DNA of 45,841 nt, from assembly GCA_012519065.1 (NCBI GenBank), contig JAAYQV010000018.1, positions 1 to 45,841 on the forward strand, given 5' to 3'. Origin of the DNA: Phytoplasma sp. (lineage in GTDB: Bacteria > Bacillota_I > Bacilli_A > Acholeplasmatales > Acholeplasmataceae). A program made the translations under genes and the position numbers. Below the pieces are notes generated by a model. The model did not search any database and was not told where the DNA came from. It saw only the letters and a list, made by a program, of their open reading frames with translations. Positions 1-9,146 of the stretch are shown here, one piece after another (within the stretch, counting starts at the first letter, position 1; each line of letters begins with the position of its first letter).

Positions 1-1164
1 TATGGATATATTCATATAGACTATGCGTTTATTGAACAATTAATTGATACCCCAGTCTTTCAAAGACTTAGAAGAATTAGACAACTAAGTGGTGTTCATA
101 TGGTTTTTCATGGAGCAGAGCACTCACGATTCATTCACAGTTTAGGTGTTTATGAACTAGCTCGTCGCTTTTTAGAAATAAAAGAAATACAGGCTGAATT
201 AGAGCAAAGAGAACAACTCCTTTTTTTAACAGCTGCTTTATTACACGATATCGGACATGGTGCTTATTCACACGCCTTTGAGGATGTCTTTTTAGTCAAT
301 CACGAAAAAATAGGCGCTGAAATCATTCGTAATAATAAAGAAATTTCTCATATTCTAGATCAAATAGATGAAGATTTTAAAAATGATGTTGCCTCAATCA
401 TTGATAAAAAGCATAAATATCCTATCATAGAACAACTCATATCAAGCCAATTAGACATTGATAGATTAGACTACTTAGAGCGCGATGCATACTTTACAGG
501 AGCGGTTTACGGGCATATAGATTTAGAAAGACTCATGCGCGTTATCACCATTAAAAACAAACAAGTGGTATTTAAAGAATCAGGCATACACGCTATAGAA
601 AACTATTTAATTAGTAGATATCATATGTACTGGCAAGTATACTACCACCCAAAAGCAAGAGCTTATGAAGTTATTTTAGGCAAAATCTATTTAAGAATAC
701 ATGAACTTTTAGAAGAAAACTATGATTTTGGGTATGATGTTACTGCATTAAAAAGAATCATGCAAAACAAAGAGGATTTAGATGCATATTATCAAATCGA
801 TGATTACTATATGAACGGATTAATTGCATACTTAACCAAGTGTGATGATCTTATTTTAAGTACCTTAGCCAAAGATTTTTTTAACAGATCTATCTGGTCA
901 TATTTAGATGACACAAAAGAAAATGAAAACCTAATTAAACAAATTAAAAAAGATTATGGCAATCAAGCAAAGTATTATACACACACTTCTACTGTAGAAC
1001 AAAGTGCCTATAGAGAGTCAGATAAAAACTTAGGAGATCAAATATACATCTTCTTAAAAACAGGCGAAATTAAACCCTTAAGCGCACATTCATCCATCAT
1101 TCATAGCTTAATTACAACCAGCATTAAAGAAGACCCTAAGTTTTTTTACAAGGAGAAAAAATGA
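1..1164 (+). CDS. HD-superfamily phosphohydrolase (YwfO/SamHD1-like), 5' partial
   Basis: The reading frame is open from base 1, so the listed ATG at 100 is internal and the true start lies upstream of the window; 387 residues are visible. The metal-binding HD signature is clear: HSRFIHSLGV supplies the first histidine and LLHDIGHG (about visible residues 80-87) the HD pair, followed by a later DRLDYLERD segment. This layout is typical of the YwfO/SamHD1-like HD proteins, which act as dNTP or nucleotide phosphohydrolases in the cytoplasm; the substrate here is not shown by sequence. The stop overlaps the rnmV start as ATGA, so the two are translationally coupled. Family is confident, exact substrate is not. 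Confidence 0.88.
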   Translation, partial: YGYIHIDYAFIEQLIDTPVFQRLRRIRQLSGVHMVFHGAEHSRFIHSLGVYELARRFLEIKEIQAELEQREQLLFLTAALLHDIGHGAYSHAFEDVFLVNHEKIGAEIIRNNKEISHILDQIDEDFKNDVASIIDKKHKYPIIEQLISSQLDIDRLDYLERDAYFTGAVYGHIDLERLMRVITIKNKQVVFKESGIHAIENYLISRYHMYWQVYYHPKARAYEVILGKIYLRIHELLEENYDFGYDVTALKRIMQNKEDLDAYYQIDDYYMNGLIAYLTKCDDLILSTLAKDFFNRSIWSYLDDTKENENLIKQIKKDYGNQAKYYTHTSTVEQSAYRESDKNLGDQIYIFLKTGEIKPLSAHSSIIHSLITTSIKEDPKFFYKEKK

Positions 1165-1694
1165 ACCAAATTATTGTTGTAGAAGGATATCATGATCAAA
1201 TAAAAATCAATCAAATATATCCTCAGGCACAAGTGATGATTACCAATGGAAGTGATCTACCTAAAGAAACCATGATGCAGTTAAAAAAACTAAGCGAAAC
1301 TCATCAAATGGTCTTATTTTTAGATCCAGATCATGCAGGAGAAAGATTAAGAAGGATTTTAAGTCAAGAACTTAAAAACGTGACTCATGCTTTTTTAGAA
1401 GTCAATCAGGCAATAAGCAAAAATCGTAAAAAAATAGGCATCGAACACGCAAAAAAAGAAGATATTATTAAGGCATTAAACCAAATGATTCAACCAAGAG
1501 AAAACCAATCAGATGTGACCATTAGTTTTTTATATGATCATAAATTATTAGGACACCCTCAAAGCCAAGTAAGAAGAGATCAAGTTTCACAACACTTTAA
1601 TCTAGGAAAAACTAACGGGAAAACATTTTATAAAAGACTTTTATGGGCAAATATTACCCAAAAAGAAGTAAAAGAGGTATTAGAAAATGCATAA
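1161..1694 (+). CDS. rnmV: Ribonuclease M5 (5S rRNA maturation)
   Basis: A 177-residue TOPRIM-domain protein. The TOPRIM glutamate sits in VVEGYHD near the N terminus and the acidic DPD motif in FLDPDHAGERLRR about residue 55. RNase M5 makes the final cuts that produce mature 5S rRNA in low-GC Gram-positive bacteria, acting on the precursor bound by ribosomal protein L18. Length and motif order match the family. The start ATG overlaps the upstream stop (ATGA), with AAGGAG just upstream inside the HD gene. It overlaps ksgA by 8 bases, and rnmV-ksgA is a conserved pair in Bacillus. Confidence 0.92.
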   Translation: MNQIIVVEGYHDQIKINQIYPQAQVMITNGSDLPKETMMQLKKLSETHQMVLFLDPDHAGERLRRILSQELKNVTHAFLEVNQAISKNRKKIGIEHAKKEDIIKALNQMIQPRENQSDVTISFLYDHKLLGHPQSQVRRDQVSQHFNLGKTNGKTFYKRLLWANITQKEVKEVLENA

Positions 1695-2469
1695 AGCAAA
1701 AAAACAATATGGACAAAATTTTTTAACTGATAAAAACCTACTTAAAAAAATTGTTTCTGAAGCTAATTTAGAAAACAAAAACGTCATAGAAGTAGGACCA
1801 GGAAAAGGAGCGTTAACGCAATTCATTTTGCCTATAGCTAAAAAGTTTGTCGCATATGAAATAGACAAAAGCCTAAAAGAATACCTAGATCCACTCATAG
1901 AAAAAGGACTTACGATAAAATATGGTGATTTTCTAAACTCTGATTTAAATGAAGATATTAAAACCTTTTTTAACAATGAAGAAGTTGAGTTTATCGGAAA
2001 TCTACCCTATTACATTACCTCACCTATCTTATTTAAAGTTTTAGAAACAACAAACATTCGCTCAGCAACCATGATGGTTCAAAAAGAGGTTGGTGATAGA
2101 ATGGTTTCTGCCCCTAACCAAAAAACATACAATGCCTTATCAGTTTTAGTTCAATACTTCACAAACGTAAGAAGAGTCATGGTTGTTAAGAAAAATATGT
2201 TCATTCCCCAACCTAAAGTAGATAGCGTCATTATCCAAATCATTAAAAAACCAACAGACGAACATGTTACAGAAAAGTTTGTGCCATTTGTTAAAGCAGC
2301 TTTTAATCAAAAAAGAAAAACATTAGTCAATAACCTAAGTCAGACCTTTAATATAGAGAAAGCAGAGATCCATCATTTCTTAAAAGAAAATCAAATAGAT
2401 GTAAATATTAGAGCAGAGCAAATTTCTGTTGAAAAGTTCATAGAATTATCCAAAAAATGGCCATTTTAA
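1687..2469 (+). CDS. ksgA: 16S rRNA dimethyladenosine transferase KsgA/RsmA
   Basis: A 260-residue class I SAM-dependent methyltransferase. The N terminus KKQYGQNFL is the family signature, GPGKG (residues 37-41) is the SAM-binding loop, and NLPY (105-108) is the catalytic motif for N6-adenine methylation. It dimethylates two adjacent adenosines in the 3'-terminal hairpin of 16S rRNA during small-subunit assembly. The C-terminal all-alpha domain is present (FNQKRKTLVNNL). The start lies inside the end of rnmV, so these genes form one operon with the HD gene. No hairpin terminator is obvious after the stop. Confidence 0.96.
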   Translation: MHKAKKQYGQNFLTDKNLLKKIVSEANLENKNVIEVGPGKGALTQFILPIAKKFVAYEIDKSLKEYLDPLIEKGLTIKYGDFLNSDLNEDIKTFFNNEEVEFIGNLPYYITSPILFKVLETTNIRSATMMVQKEVGDRMVSAPNQKTYNALSVLVQYFTNVRRVMVVKKNMFIPQPKVDSVIIQIIKKPTDEHVTEKFVPFVKAAFNQKRKTLVNNLSQTFNIEKAEIHHFLKENQIDVNIRAEQISVEKFIELSKKWPF

Positions 2470-2519
2470 CACAAATTGGCACCATTAAGTGATGAAAACG
2501 CTTTATTTTTAAAAAAATA

Positions 2520-2528
2520 TGATATAAT
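2520..2528 (+). promoter_or_regulatory. Extended -10 promoter of spoVG
   Basis: TGATATAAT is an exact extended -10 (TGNTATAAT). No good -35 hexamer lies 17 bases upstream. It is 31 bases before the spoVG ATG, which has GGAGG at 2549-2553. Confidence 0.75.
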
Positions 2529-2559
2529 TTAAGTATAAAGATGAAGATGGAGGCATGAA

Positions 2560-2832
2560 ATGGTAGTTACAGAAGTTAAAGTAAGATTGATTGAAAGCGA
2601 AAGTAGATTACGCGGTATTGCAACAATCACTTTTGATGAAAGTTTCGTTGTGCATGATATCCGCATTATCGAAGGGGAAAATGGAATTTTTGTTGCAATG
2701 CCAAGCAAAAAAATGCCAAATGGTGGCTTTAGAGATGTAGCCCACCCGATTAATGCAGAGATGAGAAAACACATCGAAGATGCAGCAATTGAAGCTTACA
2801 ATTTAGAATTACAAGCAAACCCAGTAGAATAA
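2560..2832 (+). CDS. spoVG: SpoVG family RNA/DNA-binding regulator
   Basis: A 90-residue protein matching the SpoVG family along its whole length: VTEVKVRLI at the N terminus, FVVHDIRIIEG, FVAMPSKK, and FRDVAHPIN in the C-terminal half. SpoVG proteins are small dimeric nucleic-acid-binding regulators. They are kept in many non-sporulating Firmicutes, so no sporulation is implied. The start is fixed by GGAGG with a six-base spacer. The gene has its own extended -10 promoter and its own terminator, so it is monocistronic. It sits next to prs as in Bacillus, although the intervening Bacillus glmU is absent. Confidence 0.95.
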   Translation: MVVTEVKVRLIESESRLRGIATITFDESFVVHDIRIIEGENGIFVAMPSKKMPNGGFRDVAHPINAEMRKHIEDAAIEAYNLELQANPVE

Positions 2833-2843
2833 TAAGATGAACG

Positions 2844-2880
2844 AAAACTCAATTTTATATAAATTGAGTTTTTTCATTTT
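2844..2880 (+). terminator. Rho-independent terminator of spoVG
   Basis: A 12-bp inverted repeat (AAAACTCAATTT / AAATTGAGTTTT) around a TATAT loop is followed by a T-rich run. It begins 12 bases after the spoVG stop. Confidence 0.85.
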
Positions 2881-2914
2881 ATAAAGAATATAGCCTTTAA
2901 AATATTTTTTAAAA

Positions 2915-2923
2915 TGATATAAT
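2915..2923 (+). promoter_or_regulatory. Extended -10 promoter of prs-pth
   Basis: TGATATAAT, identical to the spoVG element, with no recognisable -35. It lies about 40 bases before the prs start. Confidence 0.7.
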
Positions 2924-2963
2924 AAGTTAGAAAAGAATAATATACGTGTGGAAGGTGACCAAA

Positions 2964-3938
2964 GTGCTAATTAATGGAAAAAGTATCAAACTATTTACGC
3001 TAAGTGCCAACAAAGAATTGGCTGAAGAAATCTCAGAACATACAAAAATTCCTTTAAGCGTAGTAGAAGTAGTTAAGTTTGCAGATGGAGAAATGACAAT
3101 CAACATTGAGGAAAGTGTACGTGGGCAACATGTCTTTATCGTCCAACCAACCAGTGCACCAGCAAACGATCATTTAATGGAAGTTCTTATTTTAGCAGAT
3201 GCCCTTAAAAGAGCATCCGCAGCAAGTATTGCAGTAATTATGCCATATTTCGGATATTCAAGACAAGATAGAAAATCAAGATCAAGACAACCTATAACAG
3301 CTAAACTTGTAGCAAACCTTCTACAAGTATCAGGTGTCAATAGGGTAGCAAGCATGGATTTACATGCAGCGCAAATTCAAGGTTTTTTTGATATCCCGAT
3401 AGACAATTTCCCAGCAGGATCCTTACTAGCAAACTATTTTAAACGTAAAAACTTAGAAGATATCGTCATTGTTTCTCCTGATCATGGTGGAGTGAGTAGA
3501 GCTAGAAGATTTGCAGAAAAAATGGGCGCTCCTTTAGCAATTATTGACAAAAGAAGACCAGAACCAAATCAAGCACAAGTTATGAACATCATCGGAGATA
3601 TCAAAGACAAAACATGTATCATGGTAGATGACATCATTGATACAGCAGGAACCTTAACAGCAGGGGCAGAAGCTTTAAAAGAAGCGGGAGCTAAAGAAGT
3701 TTATGCAACTGCAACACACGCTGTTTTCTCAAAAGATGCAACCACAAGAATTCAAGAATCATGCTTAAAAGAAGTTGTTGTAACAAACACCATTAAACTT
3801 CCAGCATCTAAAAAAGTAGGAAAAATAACACAAGTATCTGTCGGACCGTTATTAGGTGAAGCAATACTACACATTATCCATGACCAATCAATTAGCGATA
3901 TATTCAACGAAGCAGAAGGATTATTAAAAGTACTATGA
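2964..3938 (+). CDS. prs: Ribose-phosphate pyrophosphokinase (PRPP synthetase)
   Basis: Makes 5-phosphoribosyl-1-pyrophosphate from ribose-5-phosphate and ATP for nucleotide, NAD and amino-acid synthesis in the cytoplasm. The catalytic region is intact: FADGEMTINIEESVRG near the N terminus, the DLHAAQIQGFF segment, and the PRPP-binding loop VDDIIDTAGTL near residue 220. I move the start from the listed GTG at 2946 to GTG 2964, because AAGGTG (2952-2957) then has six-base spacing. This gives 324 residues, close to the family's roughly 315. The TGA stop overlaps the pth start (ATGA), so the two genes are coupled. Confidence 0.95.
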   Translation: MLINGKSIKLFTLSANKELAEEISEHTKIPLSVVEVVKFADGEMTINIEESVRGQHVFIVQPTSAPANDHLMEVLILADALKRASAASIAVIMPYFGYSRQDRKSRSRQPITAKLVANLLQVSGVNRVASMDLHAAQIQGFFDIPIDNFPAGSLLANYFKRKNLEDIVIVSPDHGGVSRARRFAEKMGAPLAIIDKRRPEPNQAQVMNIIGDIKDKTCIMVDDIIDTAGTLTAGAEALKEAGAKEVYATATHAVFSKDATTRIQESCLKEVVVTNTIKLPASKKVGKITQVSVGPLLGEAILHIIHDQSISDIFNEAEGLLKVL

Positions 3939-4504
3939 AACTTATCATTGGTTTAGGTAATCCTGGAGAGAAATACGATAAAACTAGACACAATCTAGGT
4001 TTTATGGCAGTTGATCGTTTTTTAGAAAAACACCCATCAGAATTAAAATTTGAACCTAAATTTGATGCAGCAATCTCTATTATTAGAATCAACAACCAAA
4101 AAGCAATCATTGCTAAACCACAAACCTACATGAATTTATCCGGACAAGCAGTTAGAAAAATAGTAGATTATTATAAAATAGCCTTAGAAGATATCTTAGT
4201 CATTGTCGATGATATCGCCTTACCAACAGGAAAAATACGTCTGAGAGAAAAGGGTAGTCACGGCGGCCAAAATGGTTTAAAAAACATTATCAGTCACCTG
4301 GGAACAAACGACTTTAAACGTATTAGAATTGGTATAGATGTAGATAAAAAAATGCCACTAGATCAATATGTTCTAAGTAAAATTAGTAAAAGCGAAATGA
4401 GTCTTTATGATCCAAAGTTAGATGATGTATCATCTGCAATCCAAATGTTTATAGAAGATATCCCATATAAGGATATTATGACTAAATACAATACCCAAGA
4501 ATAA
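3935..4504 (+). CDS. pth: Peptidyl-tRNA hydrolase
   Basis: A 189-residue Pth1-type enzyme that frees tRNA from stalled peptidyl-tRNA. The N terminus LIIGLGNPGEKYDKTRHN carries the catalytic histidine (His19). The substrate-site asparagine lies in QTYMNLSGQAV, the catalytic aspartate in VIVDDI, and the glycine-rich GSHGGQNGLKNI segment follows. Length is normal for the family. It is the second gene of prs-pth and the neighbour of mfd, as in Bacillus (prs-ctc-pth-mfd, here without ctc). The stop codon lies in the loop of a terminator hairpin. Confidence 0.96.
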   Translation: MKLIIGLGNPGEKYDKTRHNLGFMAVDRFLEKHPSELKFEPKFDAAISIIRINNQKAIIAKPQTYMNLSGQAVRKIVDYYKIALEDILVIVDDIALPTGKIRLREKGSHGGQNGLKNIISHLGTNDFKRIRIGIDVDKKMPLDQYVLSKISKSEMSLYDPKLDDVSSAIQMFIEDIPYKDIMTKYNTQE

Positions 4505-4516
4505 TCTTGGGTTTTT
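4493..4516 (+). terminator. Terminator hairpin overlapping the pth stop
   Basis: ACCCAAGA, loop ATAA, TCTTGGGT, then five T residues. The pth TAA lies in the loop. The mfd ribosome binding site starts eight bases after the T-run, so any mfd promoter would have to lie inside pth, or the hairpin is leaky. Confidence 0.75.
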
Positions 4517-4533
4517 ATCTCATAGGTGATCGT

Positions 4534-7500
4534 ATGATTGAAAAGTTGTTTTCTCAAAAACTAAATCAAATTATAAAACAAAAAAAGGGAGCATTCAAAA
4601 AAGTTAATGATCCTTTTTTACAGTATGTTATTGCCTATGATTTTAAGCACCAAAAAGAAAATATCATTGTTGTGACCTCTAACTTATATGAGGCACAAAA
4701 ATATTATGATCAATTATCAGAAGTCATTCATGCAGATGACCTTCTTTTCTATCCTGTTGATCAAATGCTAACCTCCATTATGGCACTAGGTAGTCCTGAA
4801 TTTAAAAATGAAAGATTATTTACATTAAGACAACTTTTAAATGAAGATAAAAAATATGTCATAGTCACAACCCATCAAGGATTAGGACAACTTCAATTAA
4901 GCCCTAAAGACTACATTCACTCTGTCTATACAATTCATAAAAACCAAGAATACGATCTAGAAGATATCGCAAAAACTTTGGTTTATAACGGATATGTTAG
5001 AAACTATATTGTAGAAAGACCAGGGGAATTTAGTGTAAGAGGAAATATCATTGATATTTTTACGCATGATTATCCACATCCATATCGACTTGATTTTTTT
5101 GGTGATGAATTAGAATCCATCAAAGTATTTGATGTTGAAACACAAGTTTCTTTTGAATATAAAGAAAAACTAAATATCTCACCATTAAACGAACTGTTTT
5201 ATACCAACGAACAAAAAAAAGAAGCACTTAAGCGCATCAATGATTTTTTCAATCAAAAAGAATTATCAGAAAAAGAAACTCAAAAACTATCATCAGATAT
5301 CTTAAACTTAGAAGAAAGAACCAAACTAGAAAAATTATCCATTTACACTTCTTTTTTCACAGATAAAAACTATACCATTTTAGACTTTGTTAAAAATCCT
5401 AAAATATATATGATTGATCAACATAAAATGCTCATTAACGAACAAACCAATCAATTAGATATGAATAGTTATAATGAAACTATGGGTGGTGAAATCTTTT
5501 CTGAGATTCCATATCGACTTACACTTTCTAAACTAGAGATTAAAGAAAGCCTAAACTTTTTTATCACCAATGAAACACCTGATCAAAAAAGTCTAGAAAT
5601 CATTGATATAGAGCCATTACACGGTAATATGAAGTTGCTTGTTGAAATGTTAAAACAGTATCAAAATTACACGGTCATCATCTCAACACAAAAAAATCAT
5701 TTTACAACCTTAGTCCAAGAAACACTCAACCTAGAAAACATGCCATATCACTTAACAAAAATAGTAAAAAATGAAATTAACCTCATTCATGAAAACCTAT
5801 TAGGTTCTTTCATTGATTTAGAAACAAGAACCATTTTATTAAACGAAACAGAAATCTTTAACACAAAATTTAAAACTAGAATCCAATATCGAAGCGTTAT
5901 TAATCAAGCTGTTAAAATTAGAACAGTAGATGAGTTAAAACCAGGAGACTATGTTGTTCATTATGATTACGGTATTGCTCAGTATACAGGATTAAAAACA
6001 ATGGATTTAAGTGGAATTAAAAGAGACTACCTTTATTTAGTCTATGCCAACAATGAATCCTTATACGTGCCCGTTGATCAAATAGACTTAGTCTTAAAAT
6101 ATCGCAGTCATGAAGATGCACCACCTAAATTATCTAAGTTAGGCGGGAAACAATGGGGCAACACCAAAGCAAGTGTTAAAAAGAAAATCAAAGATTTAAG
6201 TGATAGATTATTAAAACTATATGCAGAAAGAAATGCCACAGAAGGACATGCCTTTCTTCCAGATAACGATATGATGCTTGCTTTTGAAAATGACTTTTCA
6301 TATCAAACAACCAAAGATCAACAAGAAGCTATTATAAGCGTTAAAAAAGACATGGAAAACAAACGACCAATGGATAGACTTATCGCGGGAGATGTTGGTT
6401 TTGGAAAAACCGAAGTCGCTCTAAGAGCCTCTTTTAAAGCAGTTTTAGAAGGAAAGCAAGTAGCTTACTTAGTCCCAACAACTATTTTAGCTAGACAACA
6501 TTATTACACCTATAAAGAGCGCTTTGAAAAATATGGGGCAACCGTTGCATTATTAAATCGCTTTGTTCCTGCAAAAGAACAAAAAGAAATCATTCAAAAG
6601 CTTAAAGCAGGAACTATTGATGTCATCATTGGTACACATAGAATCTTATCAGAAGACATCTCTTTTAAAGACCTTGGACTATTCATTATTGATGAGGAAC
6701 AACGATTTGGGGTTGAACATAAAGAAAAAATCAAAGAAATGAAAGTAAATGTAGACACATTAACCTTAAGCGCCACCCCAATTCCAAGAACCATTCAAAT
6801 GTCAATGTATGGATTAAAAGATTTATCTATGATAGAAACACCGCCATTAAATAGATATCCAGTGCAAACCTATGTTGTTGAAAGACAAATAGGATTAATT
6901 AAAGAAGCAATAGACCGAGAGCTCGCTAGAGGCGGACAAGTCTTTTATTTATACAACAAAACCAGCGATATTGAAAAAATGGTTTTAAAACTAAAAGAAA
7001 TTGTTCCAAATGCTAGAATCACTTATGCTCACGGTAAAATGAATAAAGATAAACTAGAAGATGTTTTAACAGATTTTATCGACCATCATTTTGATGTTTT
7101 AGTAGCAACAACCATCATTGAAACAGGAGTAGACATTCCAAACACAAATACCTTAATCATTCATGATGCCGATAATCTTGGATTATCACAACTATATCAA
7201 ATCAGAGGTCGCGTAGGACGAAGTGATAAAATTGCGTATGCATATTTAATGTATGATCCAAAGAAAAATATCAACGATGAGGCAAGAAAACGACTATCTG
7301 TCATTGAAGACTTTACCGATTTAGGCAGTGGATTTAAAATAGCCTTAAGAGATTTAGCCATCAGAGGGGCTGGAGATATTTTAGGACAAGAACAATCAGG
7401 CTTCATCGATTCTGTTGGAATGGATCTTTATATGAAGTTACTAGAAGAAGTTATGGAAAACAAAGAAGAAGAACCACGCATCACAGAAAGTATTGATGAA

Positions 7501-7947
7501 ATCTACTCAGAAAGACACATTCCAAAAGACTATATTCAAGAAGATGCGGTTAGAATAGAAATTCATAAACGCATCGGAGAATTAAACAGTCTTGAAAATG
7601 TAAAAAAACTTAGAAACGAACTAGAAGATCGATTTGGAAAACTAACGCCACAACTTGTTTTATATATGTATGAAAAACTATTTAAAAAACAATCTTACCA
7701 ATTAGGCGTAGAAAAAACAGTTTTAAGTTCACACGACGTTAACCTCATCATCTCTATTGAAAAGTCTCAAAAAATTAATGGAGAAAAATTGTTTGAAGTA
7801 TCCAGTGAATCTAAAATCCCAATTAAATTAGGGTACATTAAAGGACGTGTTCATATAACGATTGTTACCAAAAATCAAGAAGAACATTGGTTATATATTG
7901 CTGCATCTATCATTGAACAATACTTTAACAAAATAAGTAAGGAGTGA
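4534..7947 (+). CDS. mfd: Transcription-repair coupling factor Mfd
   Basis: A 1137-residue SF2 translocase that removes RNA polymerase stalled at DNA lesions and recruits UvrA. The N-terminal third is the UvrB-like region. The RNA-polymerase-interacting CarD-like domain starts near residue 468 (LKPGDYVVHYDYG). Walker A is AGDVGFGKTE near 617 and the helicase box is DEEQRFG near 719. The RIRGRVGRS-type motif VI follows (QIRGRVGRSDK), and a TRCF C-terminal domain ends the protein. The listed TTG start at 4507 lies inside the pth terminator. AGGTGA at 4524-4529 points to ATG 4534. uvrA, its partner, is also in this window. Confidence 0.96.
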   Translation: MIEKLFSQKLNQIIKQKKGAFKKVNDPFLQYVIAYDFKHQKENIIVVTSNLYEAQKYYDQLSEVIHADDLLFYPVDQMLTSIMALGSPEFKNERLFTLRQLLNEDKKYVIVTTHQGLGQLQLSPKDYIHSVYTIHKNQEYDLEDIAKTLVYNGYVRNYIVERPGEFSVRGNIIDIFTHDYPHPYRLDFFGDELESIKVFDVETQVSFEYKEKLNISPLNELFYTNEQKKEALKRINDFFNQKELSEKETQKLSSDILNLEERTKLEKLSIYTSFFTDKNYTILDFVKNPKIYMIDQHKMLINEQTNQLDMNSYNETMGGEIFSEIPYRLTLSKLEIKESLNFFITNETPDQKSLEIIDIEPLHGNMKLLVEMLKQYQNYTVIISTQKNHFTTLVQETLNLENMPYHLTKIVKNEINLIHENLLGSFIDLETRTILLNETEIFNTKFKTRIQYRSVINQAVKIRTVDELKPGDYVVHYDYGIAQYTGLKTMDLSGIKRDYLYLVYANNESLYVPVDQIDLVLKYRSHEDAPPKLSKLGGKQWGNTKASVKKKIKDLSDRLLKLYAERNATEGHAFLPDNDMMLAFENDFSYQTTKDQQEAIISVKKDMENKRPMDRLIAGDVGFGKTEVALRASFKAVLEGKQVAYLVPTTILARQHYYTYKERFEKYGATVALLNRFVPAKEQKEIIQKLKAGTIDVIIGTHRILSEDISFKDLGLFIIDEEQRFGVEHKEKIKEMKVNVDTLTLSATPIPRTIQMSMYGLKDLSMIETPPLNRYPVQTYVVERQIGLIKEAIDRELARGGQVFYLYNKTSDIEKMVLKLKEIVPNARITYAHGKMNKDKLEDVLTDFIDHHFDVLVATTIIETGVDIPNTNTLIIHDADNLGLSQLYQIRGRVGRSDKIAYAYLMYDPKKNINDEARKRLSVIEDFTDLGSGFKIALRDLAIRGAGDILGQEQSGFIDSVGMDLYMKLLEEVMENKEEEPRITESIDEIYSERHIPKDYIQEDAVRIEIHKRIGELNSLENVKKLRNELEDRFGKLTPQLVLYMYEKLFKKQSYQLGVEKTVLSSHDVNLIISIEKSQKINGEKLFEVSSESKIPIKLGYIKGRVHITIVTKNQEEHWLYIAASIIEQYFNKISKE

Positions 7948-7952
7948 TTTCA

Positions 7953-9134
7953 ATGTCTGCTATAGATATTTTATTCATCGGAAAAAACGCTGCAGAAGCA
8001 AAGAAAAAAAATCCACAGGTTATTAACGCTACCCTAGGGACTTTTTATGATGAAGATAAAAAAATGATCATTCCTTTTGTAAAAGATAAATTGATGCAAA
8101 TCCAAGTAGACAACATTTTTCCTTATGGAACAACAAGTGGTGGAGATATTTTTAAACAAAACGTTTTAAGCTGGGTATTTGATCAAACCAAAGAAGAAAT
8201 AGAGTCTTACTTTAAAACAGATGTTATCGCAACACCAGGCGGTTCTGGAGCAATAAGCATTGCGTTTAACACCTACACAAATCCTTTAGATTCTGTCTTA
8301 ATTTCAGATATTAAATGGCGTTATGATTTTTTCACAAAGGCTGCAAAAATAAACATAGAAGATTTTATTTTATTTGAAAACAACACATTTAACTTAAATT
8401 CATTCCACCAAAAACTTCAAAAACTAACAGAACAACAAAAAAAAGTTTTAGTCGTGATTAATGACCCTTGTCACAATCCAACAGGATATCAATTAAATCA
8501 AAATGAATGGGCAGAAATCATAAATATAATGAATCAATATCACCAAAACGATATCACTTTATTACTAGATATTGCTTATTTTGATTACGATCCTGAAGGG
8601 TTAGAAAAATCTAGGGAAAAATTTTTACAGTTAAAAAAAGTTCTTCCACATATCACACCATTAATTGCTTTTTCAGCCTCTAAATCTTTTTCAATGTATG
8701 GACTAAGATTAGGAGCTTTAATCGGGTTATTTCAAACAGAGCAACAAGCAGATTATTTTAGAAAACATGCTTATGAAGATGCTTTAGGAAAATGGTCAAC
8801 AGCACCATCTGTAGGAATTGAGTTATTTAACGAAATTAGTAAAGAAAAAGAAACCTATAAAACAGTCCTTAGTAAAATAACCAATCAACTTACCCAAAGA
8901 GGCAATCTTTTCATAGAAGAAGCTAGGAAGCAAAATTTAAATCATTATCCTTTTAAAGGTGGTTTCTTTGTTTTAATACCCGTAGATGACCCACTAAAAT
9001 GCTATGAAAAGTTAGTGAAAGAAGAAGCACTTCATGTAGTGCCCATGAAAGAAGGCTTAAGAGTTGCTTTATGTAGTGTAACAAAAGATGAAATCAAACA
9101 AATTGTCTATAAGATAAAAAAGACCCTTTCTTAA
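7953..9134 (+). CDS. Aminotransferase class I/II (PLP-dependent, aspartate/aromatic type)
   Basis: A 393-residue fold-type I PLP enzyme. NDPCHNPTGYQL is the conserved Asn-Pro-Thr-Gly region, LDIAYFDYD holds the PLP-binding Asp/Tyr, and SASKSFSMYGLRLGAL contains the Schiff-base lysine. It probably moves an amino group between an aspartate or aromatic amino acid and 2-oxoglutarate; the sequence does not fix the substrate. The listed GTG at 7944 is inside the ribosome binding site AAGGAGTG, so ATG 7953 is chosen. The start lies six bases after the mfd stop, making it the last gene of this operon. The stop overlaps the terminator. Confidence 0.88.
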   Translation: MSAIDILFIGKNAAEAKKKNPQVINATLGTFYDEDKKMIIPFVKDKLMQIQVDNIFPYGTTSGGDIFKQNVLSWVFDQTKEEIESYFKTDVIATPGGSGAISIAFNTYTNPLDSVLISDIKWRYDFFTKAAKINIEDFILFENNTFNLNSFHQKLQKLTEQQKKVLVVINDPCHNPTGYQLNQNEWAEIINIMNQYHQNDITLLLDIAYFDYDPEGLEKSREKFLQLKKVLPHITPLIAFSASKSFSMYGLRLGALIGLFQTEQQADYFRKHAYEDALGKWSTAPSVGIELFNEISKEKETYKTVLSKITNQLTQRGNLFIEEARKQNLNHYPFKGGFFVLIPVDDPLKCYEKLVKEEALHVVPMKEGLRVALCSVTKDEIKQIVYKIKKTLS

Positions 9135-9143
9135 AGGGTCTTT
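9115..9143. terminator. Bidirectional terminator between aminotransferase and hflX
   Basis: AGACCCTTT / AAAGGGTCT separated by three bases, with a T-run on the plus strand and an A-run before it that gives a T-run on the minus strand. It serves both convergent genes and contains the aminotransferase stop. Confidence 0.85.
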
Positions 9144-9146
9144 TCT

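Noticed and set aside
4507-4533. TTG start for mfd in the supplied ORF
   Set aside because: It lies within the terminator hairpin of pth; AGGTGA followed by ATG at 4534 is the proper initiation site.
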